A DNA stretch of 64,000 bases, taken from Phoma sp. XZ068 (taxonomy: Eukaryota > Ascomycota > Dothideomycetes > Pleosporales > Didymellaceae). A program made the translations under genes and the position numbers. Shown here piece after piece: positions 41,822 to 52,092 of this stretch. Each line of letters begins with the position of its first letter. Within the stretch, counting starts at the first letter, position 1. The notes beneath the pieces were generated by a model, which saw only the letters and a list, made by a program, of their open reading frames with translations, was not told where the DNA came from and did not search any database. The stretch is from assembly GCA_004835665.1 (NCBI GenBank), contig RBKR01000002.1, forward strand, positions 1 through 64,000. Reading direction: 5' to 3'.

Positions 41822-43889
41822 ATGGCATTGCAAGACCGCAAGACGGCGTCGGGGTCCGACAGCTACTCGCTCAACGGCGAGGCAGCTGAGATCGGCGGCT
41901 CTTACCCGGTGAAGCGCGCCCGCTTTTCTTTGGCTGTCGACCAAGAACCGAGCAGTTTTGCTGCAACTCCCAATGCATCAAATGCTGATTTTGATCCCAT
42001 TCCTCCTTCGAAACGCACGTGGCATGCGGGCGCCTATGTCGCTTACTGGATGGCCGATGCCTGGGCTGTATCTAATTGGGAAGTTGGTAGGTTCCTCCGA
42101 TATTCCAATGGTGATGTCTTCAAGTGGTTGACACCTTTGTGTAGCTTCCTCCATGATCGCAGCTGGCCTGAACTGGAGGATGGCCATTGGTGCCTGTGTC
42201 CTCGGTAATACGATTATGGGTCTTGTCATTACCATGAATGGCAGGATTGGTGCCAAAGTGAGTCACGTGCCCATCTATGAGTGGCGATAGTGAAGCTAAA
42301 CCACGTAGCTTCATACCCCTTTCCCTATTCTTGCTCGAATGCCCTTTGGCTACTACTTCAGCTACTTTGTCGTCGTATCCCGCTGTGCTCTCGCTATTAT
42401 CTGGCTCGGGTGAGTCGTCCTGCACCCGTTGAAAATCAGGCGATGACTGACAAGAAACGCGCAGCGTTCAAACAGTAACTGGCGGCCAGTGCATGGAAGT
42501 GCTACTTACTGCAATCTGGCCAAGCTTCAAGAACATTCCCAACCATGTCCCTGCAAGCCAGGGCCTTTCTACTGGTGGATTTGTTGCTTTCTTCCTCTAC
42601 TTCCTGCTTCAATTGCCCTTCCTTTGCATCCCTTATACAAAGATCCAATACTTTTTCGGGTTCAAGTCCATCATTGCACCGATCATCTTCCTGGCCGTTT
42701 TCGGATCGACTTTGCACAAGGCCGGCGGCACCATCAGCGGTAGTACAGTCGTGACTGGAAGCACTACAGTCCACGGCTCCACTCTTGCCTGGGCTTTCTT
42801 CTCCAACCTCAACTCGGTGTTGGGTAACTACTCTACCCTCGGTCTAAACATTGCCGATTTCTCGAGATACGCCAGCAAACCAAGCGCGCAGAACGTCCAA
42901 GCGATTGTCATTCCCTTCATCTTCACAATTGTCGGTCTCCTCGGTATCTTCACCGCCGCAGCGGCCCAGTCGGCTTATGGTCATGTCATCTGGAATCCGA
43001 TCGAGATTCTTCATCTTTGGATGGAGTCTGGCTCTCACGGCGGGCGTGCTGCTGCTGCATTTGGCGCCATTGGTCTGCTCATCGTCACCCTTGGTATCAA
43101 CATCTCCGCCAACTCTATTAGTGCCGCCAATGACCTCGTCTCGTTCTGCCCGAAGTACATCAACATTCGCCGCGGTCAGATTCTTGCGGCTGTTATCGGT
43201 GCTTGGGCCTGTGTTCCGGTATGTTGTAGAGCTCGTGAATGATAGCCCTGTACTAACCACACCGTGTAGTGGAAAATCCTGGCTTCCGCTCAGAAGTTCC
43301 TTGCGTTCCTTGGTGGCTATACCATTTTCCTGGGCCCCATGACATCGATCCTGATGACAGAGTAAGCAGCGCCATTGTATGATTAAGTCTTCCTAGCTGA
43401 TCCGTCTGCAGCTACTATATTTCCCGCCGTGGTAACGTGTCCGTGCCGGACATGTACAACTTCCACGGCATGTACCGCTACTCAGCCAAGTATGCCACCA
43501 ACTGGCGAAGTGTCGTTGCGCTTGTCGTTGGCTTCGCACCTCCGCTTCCAGGCTTCATTAACAGCGTGTCCCTCAACACCATTGACGTGTCCCTGGGCGG
43601 CAAGCACCTGTACGTTCCACCAGCCATATGCGCATGTTCGAGAAACTCCTACTGACACCAGCACAGCTTCGCCATTGGGTATATCTACTCGTTCTTTGCG
43701 GCGGGCCTGTTCTACTGGGGACTCATGCGCTGGTTCCCGCACGCAGAGAGCCATCTGAACGAGCCGATCACTGGAGAGGATATCGTCGCAGCAGCTGATG
43801 AGAAGCTGATTCAGTCCGGCGAGCGGAAGCCGCAGAGGGGACTTCGAGACCTTCTTCGTTCCGTGCAGCACCGTAAGAGCAATGTTTAG
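41822..43889 (+). CDS. NCS1-family nucleobase/allantoin-type permease (Fur type)
   Basis: Seven exons (41822-42086, 42145-42257, 42309-42409, 42465-43218, 43270-43361, 43412-43609, 43667-43889) with GT-AG introns of 50-58 nt give 581 residues in one frame. The N-terminus is cytosolic and polar; hydrophobic segments follow from YVAYWMADAWAVSNW onward, about 12 in total. Family landmarks include LNWRMAIGACVLGN, NGRIGAKLHTPFPILARMPF, IIWLGVQTVTGGQC, LGLNIADFSRYA and a C-terminal EDIVAAADEKL tail. NCS1/Fur proteins are plasma-membrane proton symporters for uracil, allantoin, cytosine or related compounds; which one cannot be read here. The gene stands alone with no catabolic partner next to it. 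Confidence 0.9.
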
Positions 43890-44827
43890 AAGCGCCTGAG
43901 TACGTTGTTGAGCAGCTACGATGATAATGTAGAAATATAACGCTCGTTACACACGTTTTGGAAGACTTAGATACTTGAGTGAATGAACTGGAACACATGA
44001 CTCCGGGTCCGTAATACGTGAACACTGCGTAGCAAGAGGTTTGTTCCTGGCTAGCATATATCGGACTCGGAAAGTGACAGTGCAGGGCCACCCCTTTTCC
44101 TCTTTGACGTTGAACGGATGGTCCCTGGACCACGACTGGGAAGTAGAAACGGACGGTCCGTTTTATTCCTCCACTACCGACAAGTCTCGGATCCTCCATC
44201 TCAGGCACATGGTTACCGCGCGGCAGAGAACATGCACCTTAATAGGCAGCTTCTCATCGAAACTATCAAGCCCTCCGAGTCCGAACGCGAAGCCATCGTT
44301 CGGTCCGAACACCACGCAGCCTCATCGAGACCCATCACCACGGAGCAGACACTCTATACAGGACACCCCTCCACGAGCCACCCTGAAGCATTGCCGATTC
44401 CCTTCTTGGCGTTTGACACAAAATGAACCCATGTGTTTCGAAACCATCAACACGGGAGCTAGTGTTTTGAGCCTCAACGACGACCAATCAGCGCGCGCGT
44501 CGCGAAGAGAACGGATCGCAGCAATGACCCGCATTCATGCTGTATCTCCACTGCGGAGACGGGCTGCCGTTTTCTGTCGGTGGGAAGGTCAAGATCGCGC
44601 GAAGGCTGGCTAACGGCGGGTCGCAAAGCTTGGGCACTTCGGAGGCTGAAACAGCGACAGATGAGGAAAGAAGTGCGTTATGGATGGGATTGTGAGAAAT
44701 AAATAAATAGGCTTGGGGTGGACGACATTGGGGTTTCTAGCAGTTCACTCACTCGTTCCGTTCTTTGCAGCACTTTCGCTCTTTACCTTTCGCTTTACTT
44801 TCACATTCGTTTCAAATCAGGCACAGG
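43890..44827. other. Intergenic region upstream of DUF1996 gene
   Basis: No gene is supported. The stretch holds the 3' end of the permease transcript and the promoter of the secreted protein gene. A pyrimidine-rich run (ctttcgctctttacctttcgctttactttcac, about 44770-44802) lies just upstream of the ATG at 44828, a common fungal core-promoter feature. Confidence 0.5.
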
Positions 44828-45808
44828 ATGTCTCCTTCCAACACTCTACTTCTCGGCGCCGGGCTGCTCGCCCAGCTGGCCAGCGCTTACACCGTTATCA
44901 ACGTCGACCCGTTCATGTACAAGAACGTCGATCCCATTGTGTTCCCGGGATCGTACACCAAGTCGCACTTGCACTCGTTCTTCGGTTCCGACGCCATCAC
45001 CGCAAACACAAACACCTCTGCCGAGCTCCAAGCCGGCTGCACATCTGCAGAGAACCCCAACGACCTATCGGTCTACTGGATCCCTACCCCCGTCTACACA
45101 GCCGATGGAACAAACTACAAGCCCATCCCCGTCATGCGCTTCAGCGCCTACTACAACCTCGGCGAAACCCCCGCTGAGGTCGCAATGCCACAGAACCTAA
45201 AGATGGTCGCCGGCTCCGCAACAGCAACCACCAAAGCCGACTCCCCAGCCGACGCAAAAGTAGAATGGTTCTGCGAAGGCGACGCCGCCTCTCCCCTGGA
45301 CGCCAACGGCTTCCCCAGCAAAACATGCTCCACGCACCTCCAGCAACTGCTCTACTTCCCCCAGTGCGTCAACGAAGCCACCCTCGACACAGCGTATAAA
45401 AGCGCTAGCTACGGCACCACAAACCGCTGCCCCAAGGACATGAAGCGCATGCCCCAACTCCGCTTCTCCATCCGCTACGACCTGCGCAAGGCCCTGCCAA
45501 ACGGCTGGTCCGGCACTTTCCCCGGCAAGCTCGCGAGCGGCAATGCGTGGAGCGCGCACGGCGACTTCATCAACGGGTGGACCGAGGAGGCGGCGAAGAA
45601 CATGATTGCCACAACTGCCGATAAGCGCGAGTTTAGCGCCGTGGAGGGCAAGTTGGGCAAGAATGGCGAGAAGCCCAGCTGCAAGCAGGCTGATAAGGAG
45701 CCTAGCAAGGGAACGAGCGATTATGCCGAGAGCGTAAAGGTTCAGGGCAAGCGCGAGGTCCCTGCGCTGGGGTGGGTGAGCAGGACGAGGTTTGCAAAGT
45801 ATTTGTAG
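44828..45808 (+). CDS. Secreted DUF1996-domain protein
   Basis: An intronless 326-codon frame. I start at the ATG at 44828 because it gives a signal peptide (MSPSNTLLLGAGLLAQLASA) with cleavage near ASA-YT. An upstream ATG in frame would put a long tail before it. The mature protein opens NVDPFMYKNVDPIVFPG and SHLHSFFGSDAI, the hallmark start of DUF1996, with conserved His residues. Later come CPKDMKRMPQLRFSIRYDLR and AHGDFINGW. Several Cys could form disulfides. DUF1996 proteins are abundant secreted fungal proteins of unsettled function. The C-terminus is basic and low in hydrophobics; there is no GPI signal or WSC domain. Confidence 0.9.
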   Translation: MSPSNTLLLGAGLLAQLASAYTVINVDPFMYKNVDPIVFPGSYTKSHLHSFFGSDAITANTNTSAELQAGCTSAENPNDLSVYWIPTPVYTADGTNYKPIPVMRFSAYYNLGETPAEVAMPQNLKMVAGSATATTKADSPADAKVEWFCEGDAASPLDANGFPSKTCSTHLQQLLYFPQCVNEATLDTAYKSASYGTTNRCPKDMKRMPQLRFSIRYDLRKALPNGWSGTFPGKLASGNAWSAHGDFINGWTEEAAKNMIATTADKREFSAVEGKLGKNGEKPSCKQADKEPSKGTSDYAESVKVQGKREVPALGWVSRTRFAKYL

Positions 45809-46071
45809 GGGATGTGTAGGGGAGTTTTCGTGTATATATTAGTCTGCGTCTAGGTTTTGGGCGTGGAGGAAATAGTTGGAAGATTTTGAAGAAAATTTCA
45901 AAGGTCTTGATGGCCGTTATATATCTGTTCAATACCCAGTTTCTATGTTGTCGTATGATCTTTCGTGTTGACCTTTCGTGCTCGACGATAATTACGAGTT
46001 CCGTTACATCTTGAATTTAAACGCCCTGTGTGTAGTCATTCCCATTCATCAATCCAAAGTCCCACTCCACA

Positions 46072-47652
46072 TCATGAGCTGACACTCTCAAACCTCATCC
46101 CATCATTAAGATCGCAGTGCTCAGCACGCCAGCTATCCTTGAAATAATACTCCCTCGGCGTCCACGGCCCCGTGTTGCCGCACTTGGGCATCTTGCTTAG
46201 ACTGCTCTTCACATAGGTACTGCTCAGCGGGCTCACGCTCTGAGGGTTCTTCATCTCGGCCTCGCTGATGGTCGGAATGGCAGCCGTGTAGCCGTTGTCG
46301 TTCATGTGCTTCATAACGCGCGTGAATAGGCGTGAGGCTGTGTCGGAGCCCAGCGTCCACGAGGCGTTCCAGTAACCGATGATTTGGCCGAGGTTGGGCA
46401 CGTTGGAGAGCATGGCGAAGCGCCACATGTATTCGCTGGGGACGTCGACTTTCTTGCCGTCGACGGATAGGTCGATGCCGCCGAGGAAGCGCAGGTTGAG
46501 GCCTGTGGCGGTGACGATGATATCGGCGTCAAGCTTCCCGCCGCTGTTGAGCAGGATGCCGTCGGACACGACAGTCTTGATGGTGTCGGTCACGATGGAG
46601 GCGCGCCCGCTGTGGAAGGACTTGAAGAAGTCGCCGTCCGGGCACAGACAGAGACGCTGCTCCCAGGGGTTGTAGCCGGGCTTGAAGTGCGGGTCGATGG
46701 GGAAGTCAGGGGGAAGTTGCTTCTTGGCGGCGTTGCGGAGGAGGTTGGCGGCGGCGTTGGGGAAGTAGATGCAGAAATAGTAGAGCAGGATGGGCACGAG
46801 GGTGAATTGGAAGCCTGGGTGTGTTAGTATGAAATATCTGGAAATGCAAATATGAAAGAACTCACGCTTCCACTTCAACACCATCCACTGCGGCAACATC
46901 CTCTGCCAGAACGGCGGAGTGCTATTGTTACCCGGCTGCGGCAATCCCATGATATAACTAGGACTCCTCTGCAACTGCGTAACATGCCCCACACCGCCCT
47001 CAACCAGCGCAGGCAGCAGCGTAATCGCCGTCGCCCCGCTACCAATAACAACCACCTTCTTGCCCTTGAAGTCGAGATCCTCAGGCCAGAACTGCGGATG
47101 CACCGTTTGCCCTTGGAAGTTTTCCGCCAGCCCGGGGATATGCGCAAACATCGGCTTCTCATAGCTGTAGTACCCCGTGCCTAGGATCATCCACTTCGCC
47201 CAGTGCACGACGCGCTGCTTTGCCTCGCCGTGGCCAATGTCAACTTGCACCTGCCAGCGCTGCTGCTCGGAGCGCCAGTCAGCGCTCGCGACATGCTGGT
47301 TGTACCGGATGCGCGGGGCGATGTCGAATTTCTGCACCGTGTCCTCCAGGTACGCGAGGATGTTGTCGCCTGTGGCAATGGGATTGCGCGCCTTCCAGGG
47401 GTTGAACTTGAAGCCCAGCGTGTGCAGGTCCGAGTCGGAGCGCACGCCGGGGTACTTGAACTGCGACCACGTGCCGCCGAGCTCGTGGCGGCCTTCGAGG
47501 ATGGCGTATGAAGAGGTTGGGAGTTCGGTCTGCACGCGGTATGCGGCGTTGACGCCGGAGATGCCCGCGCCGATGATGAGCACGTCGAGGTGTGTCTCGT
47601 TGTCGGCGTAGCCAGCCGTGTGCTTTTCGGCTGTCGTGGTGTGGCCGTTCAT
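46072..47652 (-). CDS. Flavin monooxygenase of Baeyer-Villiger type
   Basis: Two exons (47652-46866 and 46814-46072) flank a 51-nt intron (GTGAGT...CACCCAG, branch TACTAAC) that happens to be in frame; 509 residues. The start MNGHTTTAEKHTAGYADNE is the last ATG before the FAD-binding motif IIGAGISG. The BVMO fingerprint F-x-G-x3-H-x3-W is present as FQGQTVHPQFWP, followed by the NADPH-binding GSGATAITLLPAL. Such enzymes insert oxygen next to ketones or oxidise N or S atoms, using FAD and NADPH. The C-terminal half keeps ATGLNLRFLGG. The substrate is unknown. Upstream lies an enoyl-CoA isomerase-family gene on the same strand. Confidence 0.9.
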   Translation of the reverse strand: MNGHTTTAEKHTAGYADNETHLDVLIIGAGISGVNAAYRVQTELPTSSYAILEGRHELGGTWSQFKYPGVRSDSDLHTLGFKFNPWKARNPIATGDNILAYLEDTVQKFDIAPRIRYNQHVASADWRSEQQRWQVQVDIGHGEAKQRVVHWAKWMILGTGYYSYEKPMFAHIPGLAENFQGQTVHPQFWPEDLDFKGKKVVVIGSGATAITLLPALVEGGVGHVTQLQRSPSYIMGLPQPGNNSTPPFWQRMLPQWMVLKWKREFFHICISRYFILTHPGFQFTLVPILLYYFCIYFPNAAANLLRNAAKKQLPPDFPIDPHFKPGYNPWEQRLCLCPDGDFFKSFHSGRASIVTDTIKTVVSDGILLNSGGKLDADIIVTATGLNLRFLGGIDLSVDGKKVDVPSEYMWRFAMLSNVPNLGQIIGYWNASWTLGSDTASRLFTRVMKHMNDNGYTAAIPTISEAEMKNPQSVSPLSSTYVKSSLSKMPKCGNTGPWTPREYYFKDSWRAEHCDLNDGMRFESVSS

Positions 47653-48396
47653 AGTGGCTTGTTGTGAGACCTGGGGTTGCCAATGCTGACTGCAGGCAAG
47701 GCTGTCGAGGAAGTAGACACTGCTCGTGCAACAACGTCGGGGAGGATTTGGAGACGATGATTCAAGACCCACAAGCTAGATATATCATGCTCCACCCTCC
47801 GCAGTCTGACTGCTCCATCCCCGGGAGCTCGCTCGTCCGTAGCCAAGGTCTCCGAGGCGGCCCATTGCTACTCCCTTCATTCGTGCGCATGGTGGTTCGA
47901 CGCGTTACTCCACATCGTCATCGGTGTGCATACCTAGGCATTTGGGATTTGTGCCTCGGCATGCGCTGAATTGGGTATAGTCACGCTCTGCTGGCTGCAA
48001 TTGGTTTGGTCTGCAACACCAATACGCCACATACATCTGCAGTCTGCACTAACTGAGGAGCGAGAAGCGAAGTACTAGATGCCTAGGTTCCACGGATGTG
48101 AGTAAGTTCCGAGCATCCAGCATCTCATCGGGTTTTCGGACGCCGCCCACCGGTTTACTGGATTCGACACTGCTGTACAAACATGGTCGCCTAAACCTTC
48201 AGTCGAGTCTTGATGGATCTACAATCTCTCATTCGCGAAATATTAACAAGGCGGTGACTTGATAGATCCCTTCCGACTCTATCTGTTATTCAAACCAGGT
48301 GTCCTACATGTCGCATATGAGGTGACATGCCTCCAGCGTTCAATATTTACAGGCAACTCGTGGGCGCGGTCTAACCTATTCATTACGATTACGTCG
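47653..48396. promoter_or_regulatory. Monooxygenase promoter with CCGAGG and CCTCGG
   Basis: This interval upstream of the monooxygenase ATG holds CCGAGG at 47852-47857 and CCTCGG at 47954-47959, about 200 and 302 bases before the start. They match the FarA/CTF1 core. The far end is the 3' flank of the enoyl-CoA isomerase-family gene at 48397. No other gene is visible. Confidence 0.4.
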
Positions 48397-49181
48397 CTAG
48401 ATCTTCGCTTTCGCCGGCGCTGTAGTCCTCCTGCCATGTACATAACATATCCCTCTAATCTTCTCCGCCGCCTCACCCCACAATTCATTCCTCAGCAGAC
48501 TGTACACGCCCATCTTCGCTTTGCCCTGCACCTCACGCGCCTTCACGAGCGCAAGATCCAGCATCTCTTTCGGCTCGGCGATCTGGTCCACGATGCCGTC
48601 TTCCAATGCTTCCTTCCCTGTCCACTTGTGTGCTTCTAGCAGCATCTTGCGTGCAATCTGTGGGCGCAGTTTGAGGCGCGGGAGGTAGCCGATGCCGGGG
48701 AAGTGCAGGCCAAGGTTGACAGGCGGCATGCTAAGGAACCCTCTCTTGGAGTTCATGATGCGGTAGTCGTGTGCGAGGGCGAAAGGACAGGCGCCGCCAA
48801 ATGTGTGCCCAGTGAGGAGGGCTATGGTTGGGAATGGGTAGTCGAGGAGCGTTGCCAGGAGCTGCATGGTGATCAGTATTGTGATAGTTATGTACCCGGA
48901 GATGCTTTGCGGACCGGAAAGAAGCCATCGCTGTTCGCGTGTGGATTTGTGTCAGACTCGTCCAGCTCTAAACCTGTGCACCAGAACTTCTCATCGTTGC
49001 CTCGTGTAATAACGCAGCCGTCCGAATCTGGGCCCAATTCTTGCTCAATGTCTCGTAGTGCACGTATAATTTCTTGTGCAAATTTGACATTCAAGCGGTT
49101 TTCGGGCGCTTTTTGCATCGTGATCACGTAGACGCGGTCATGGCGGTCGACCCGCATGTTGGTGTATGGGCCCAGTGCCAT
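48397..49181 (-). CDS. Enoyl-CoA hydratase/isomerase family protein with PTS1-like AKI end
   Basis: Two exons (49181-48915 and 48861-48397) with a 53-nt intron (GTCCGC...GCAG, phase 0) give 243 residues. The join produces NSDGFFPLLATLLDYPFPTI, a conserved block. The crotonase fold is marked by CVITRGNDEKFWCTGLEL (oxyanion-hole region) and LTGHTFGGACPFALAHDYRI, then PPVNLGLHFPGIGYLPR. This subgroup resembles small ECI3-type delta3,delta2-enoyl-CoA isomerases. The end PAKAKI resembles a weak peroxisomal targeting signal. The donor GTCCGC is poor, but no other splice fits. It shares orientation with the monooxygenase and the Zn2Cys6 regulator on either side, suggesting a second small lipid-related group. 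Confidence 0.87.
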
Positions 49182-49543
49182 TGTGGTTGTAAATTAAGTC
49201 CGTCAGTGTAGTTTGTTGGGCTGGAGTGAACGGGCGCTCGTCGTGGTTGCGACACTGTCTGGTATCGTTTGCACACAACTTTTACACACAACTAGAGAAA
49301 TCAGTGTGCAACTCTCATGTTCTTACTGCAACACTGATGACGATGCTCGGAGTTGTGACGTCCGCAAGGGCGGGTAGCGGGCCTCGGCACGCGAATTGCG
49401 GAGATTGTGGGGTAGCTTACAAGCGGCGGTTTTCGGCAATTCACTGTCGTGCTGACTCGCTCGTTCGCCTGCAGCCTCAACAGCTCGAGCCGGCTGTAGA
49501 AGCGTGGTGCGTAGGGCTGTCACTCAAGAAGTGTCAAGGTACT
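49182..49543. promoter_or_regulatory. Promoter of the AKI-ending isomerase
   Basis: The 362 bases hold the 3' flank of the Zn2Cys6 regulator and the promoter of the isomerase-family gene. One CCTCGG lies at 49382-49387, about 200 bases before the ATG at 49181. No gene is present. Confidence 0.4.
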
Positions 49544-51755
49544 TCACCAGCCCAAGCCACCTTGATCCCACTCGGTCATTAGCCAGTTGCCCATGGTGTA
49601 TGGACCGAACCACTCTTGTGGCTGGAGGAGAGTGGGCTCAAGAATCACCTCAGTCGCGATTTGGCCGTTCAACATCTGTTGCTGAGTAGCGACATCGGCT
49701 GTGAGGTCAAGGTCCAAATGGTGATTGTTCGGCGTACGTAGACCTTGCAGAATACCTGCCATCTCGAGATCTCTTGGTGCGTAACTCGCAGCTTGGGGCA
49801 GTCGCTGATGGATGGGATGCCACATTCGACAAAGATCCGGGCCAAAATCCGAGAAGAACTGCGCCGTGGTTGGTGGAAGGCTGATATCTGGGAATTGGCC
49901 GAGATGAGGGCGTTGCGTTGCTTTCTCGCGGACATCCATCCTGTATCTTCGTCAGTAATTGGGTTAATGTCGCAGTACATTTCAGCTACTTACAAATGCT
50001 TCAAACTTCCGATGCCTGTGGGCCATCTTTTACTCAACTCTTCGAGCGCTCGAGCCATGACGTTGAGGTTCTGTTCAGCCAGCCCAACTATCTCTGAGTA
50101 GCGATAACACGAAAGCTGTGCCATGCCAGCAGTCAGACAATAGAAGGTGAAGATGGGACCAAGGTAGCGAAGTTCGTCCCGAACCATGAAGTCTTCGAAG
50201 ATACCCGCGATGTACGATGATGCTAAGAGTGAAGCTGTCGATGGTGCCAACTTGGGGTCAAGTGGTCGATTCAGAATGACCAAAACTGTGAAGTACTGAA
50301 CGTGTAACTGGCGGGCCTCAAAGCTGTATGACTTGAGTGGTCGTCCTTCCGTCGTCCTGCACAGCTGTAAATGATCCGGCAGCGTTTTGAGCCATCGAAA
50401 CAGTCTGTCCTCAAGCGACTTCTTCTGTTCCTGCAGTCCTTGCTTACGTAGGTAGCTTTGGGTGAGATCACCTACGCATATAGTCAGTATTCGACTCTTT
50501 AAGAAAGGAACCAGGCATCGAACATACCAAGAATGCACGAAATGCCAACGTAAGCCGCAAACAGATCAGCCGACGGTGTCGCACCATCATAGTCTAGGGC
50601 GGAGATGGGTGACACATCGGCTAGTTTGAGATCAATCGCGCGAGGTCGTCCATGACCTGCGTTGATCAGACAGTCACGGGTCACTAGTGACCACCAAATT
50701 CGTTTTCGGAGACCAGCATCTGGCTTCCCATTCGGCTCTCGGTGCAATCCAACTTGGTATGCAAGACCGACGCAGACCCGTACCCAGAAACTACTGGTAT
50801 CTAAAGACACCCGCTCAGGTCCTTCGGGGTTCCACCATTGCAGCAGGCACGCAGAAGCGATGTTGATGATGGGATCATCCTCAGCGCCCATCCAGAACAG
50901 CAGTCTAGCTTTCTTATAGAAGTCTTCAGCAGGATAGTTATGAACTGGCGCACTGACTCTGCTCCCAGCTAAGAAAATAGCATGCTGTAGTAGGAGGGAT
51001 GTTGTGCCAGGACTCCGTTCATCTATCCAGCTGCGCTCCACAACCGGGGTCCACGGATAGCACCGGGTCCAAAAAGCATCCAGTAAGCTCTCGCGAACTG
51101 CTCGGGGAGGAAGCTCAGTTACTTGTTGTATTCGCAGAATTTCAATGTCGGTGTTGGACAGTCGATGGGGTACCTTGTTCGGCAGCTCGGAATCATCGTC
51201 GACAGGAAGGTCACCACGGAGATATTCTAATCTTCCGAGGTAGCTAACACTATTCCTAGGTCGATAGCTGGGCTCGGGCATGCTTGATGGAGCGCTTCCG
51301 TAGGGTGTGTCGAGTGATGGATCCAGCTGATGTTCCAAAGGGGGAGGTTCATGCAGACTCGCAGTGCTTGACAGCCTGCTGCCGAAATCGACCTCGGACT
51401 TCAAGTCTTGATCCTGCAACGTCGCGGGGTTGCCTGTAACACTGCCAATATTGGTCCCTTCGCCTGAGCTTCCGCTCGCTGTATGATTGAGAGCGCAAGG
51501 TTCTCTTACAATTCTCGACAATGAAGATTCACCGCCTTCTTGTGTCTTCACTTTCCTTTGATTTGCAGGTGGGGAAGGGCTAAAGGTGAACCTCTTTCGT
51601 TTCCGCTCGCGAGGAACGCATTGGTAGTTGTCTCTCGTACACGGAGTGCATCGGTCCCCGTTGACTTCATCGATGTCGCATCGCACTTTCTTCTTGTGGC
51701 AGATCACGCACGCCTTGATCGTTCGGCGCGCTCGCTGCTCGTTTGGCGGGGCCAT
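49544..51755 (-). CDS. Zn2Cys6 transcription factor (second copy in window)
   Basis: Three exons (51755-50528, 50471-49994, 49946-49544) with introns of 56 and 47 nt give 702 residues in matching phase. The zinc cluster is CVICHKKKVRC...RCTPCTRDNYQC (C-x2-C-x6-C-x9-C-x2-C-x6-C), followed by a basic stretch (RERKRKR). A Ser/Pro-rich linker leads to the fungal-specific domain: LLDAFWTRCYPWTPVVERSW, SSFWVRVCVGLAYQVGLHRE and RKRIWWSLVTRDCL. The spacing again resembles the CTF1 class. It is nuclear and presumably controls neighbouring genes; the isomerase and monooxygenase lie directly downstream on the same strand. It is not a duplicate of the regulator at 33509, since the proteins differ clearly outside the cluster. 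Confidence 0.88.
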
Positions 51756-52092
51756 CTACACGCCGATCTCTCTAACCGAGGAAACATTGGTATCATATGC
51801 AAAGGTTTAGCATCGATTATAAAGATAGAATGATATCCATGTCTTGAATGTCGAATGTGTAGGCCGCGGTTGGAGCTTGGAGGAAAGCCCGCGCTTCGGC
51901 TAACAGAAGTTGGGGATCGCAACCCAGGTTTGCGGGGCCGCAATTGACCGGGAGCCCCTGCCCCAAGCAATACCAGTGGGGGACAGCTTCCACATCCATC
52001 CGATCCCGCACCTGTAACTAAGGGAGGATACATAAGTTAGAGTACAGCGACCGTCATTGGTGGAGTGGGGGCGTTCTCGTGCTGCTAGTACA
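51756..52092. other. Intergenic region with regulator promoter
   Basis: The 337 bases lie between the 3' end of the HET gene and the start of the Zn2Cys6 regulator. No gene or defined site is seen. Confidence 0.5.

Noticed and set aside
48862..48914. Alternative donor GTACAT inside the intron of the AKI-ending isomerase gene
   Set aside because: It would leave an intron of about 33 nt, too short for this organism, and add residues that break a conserved block.
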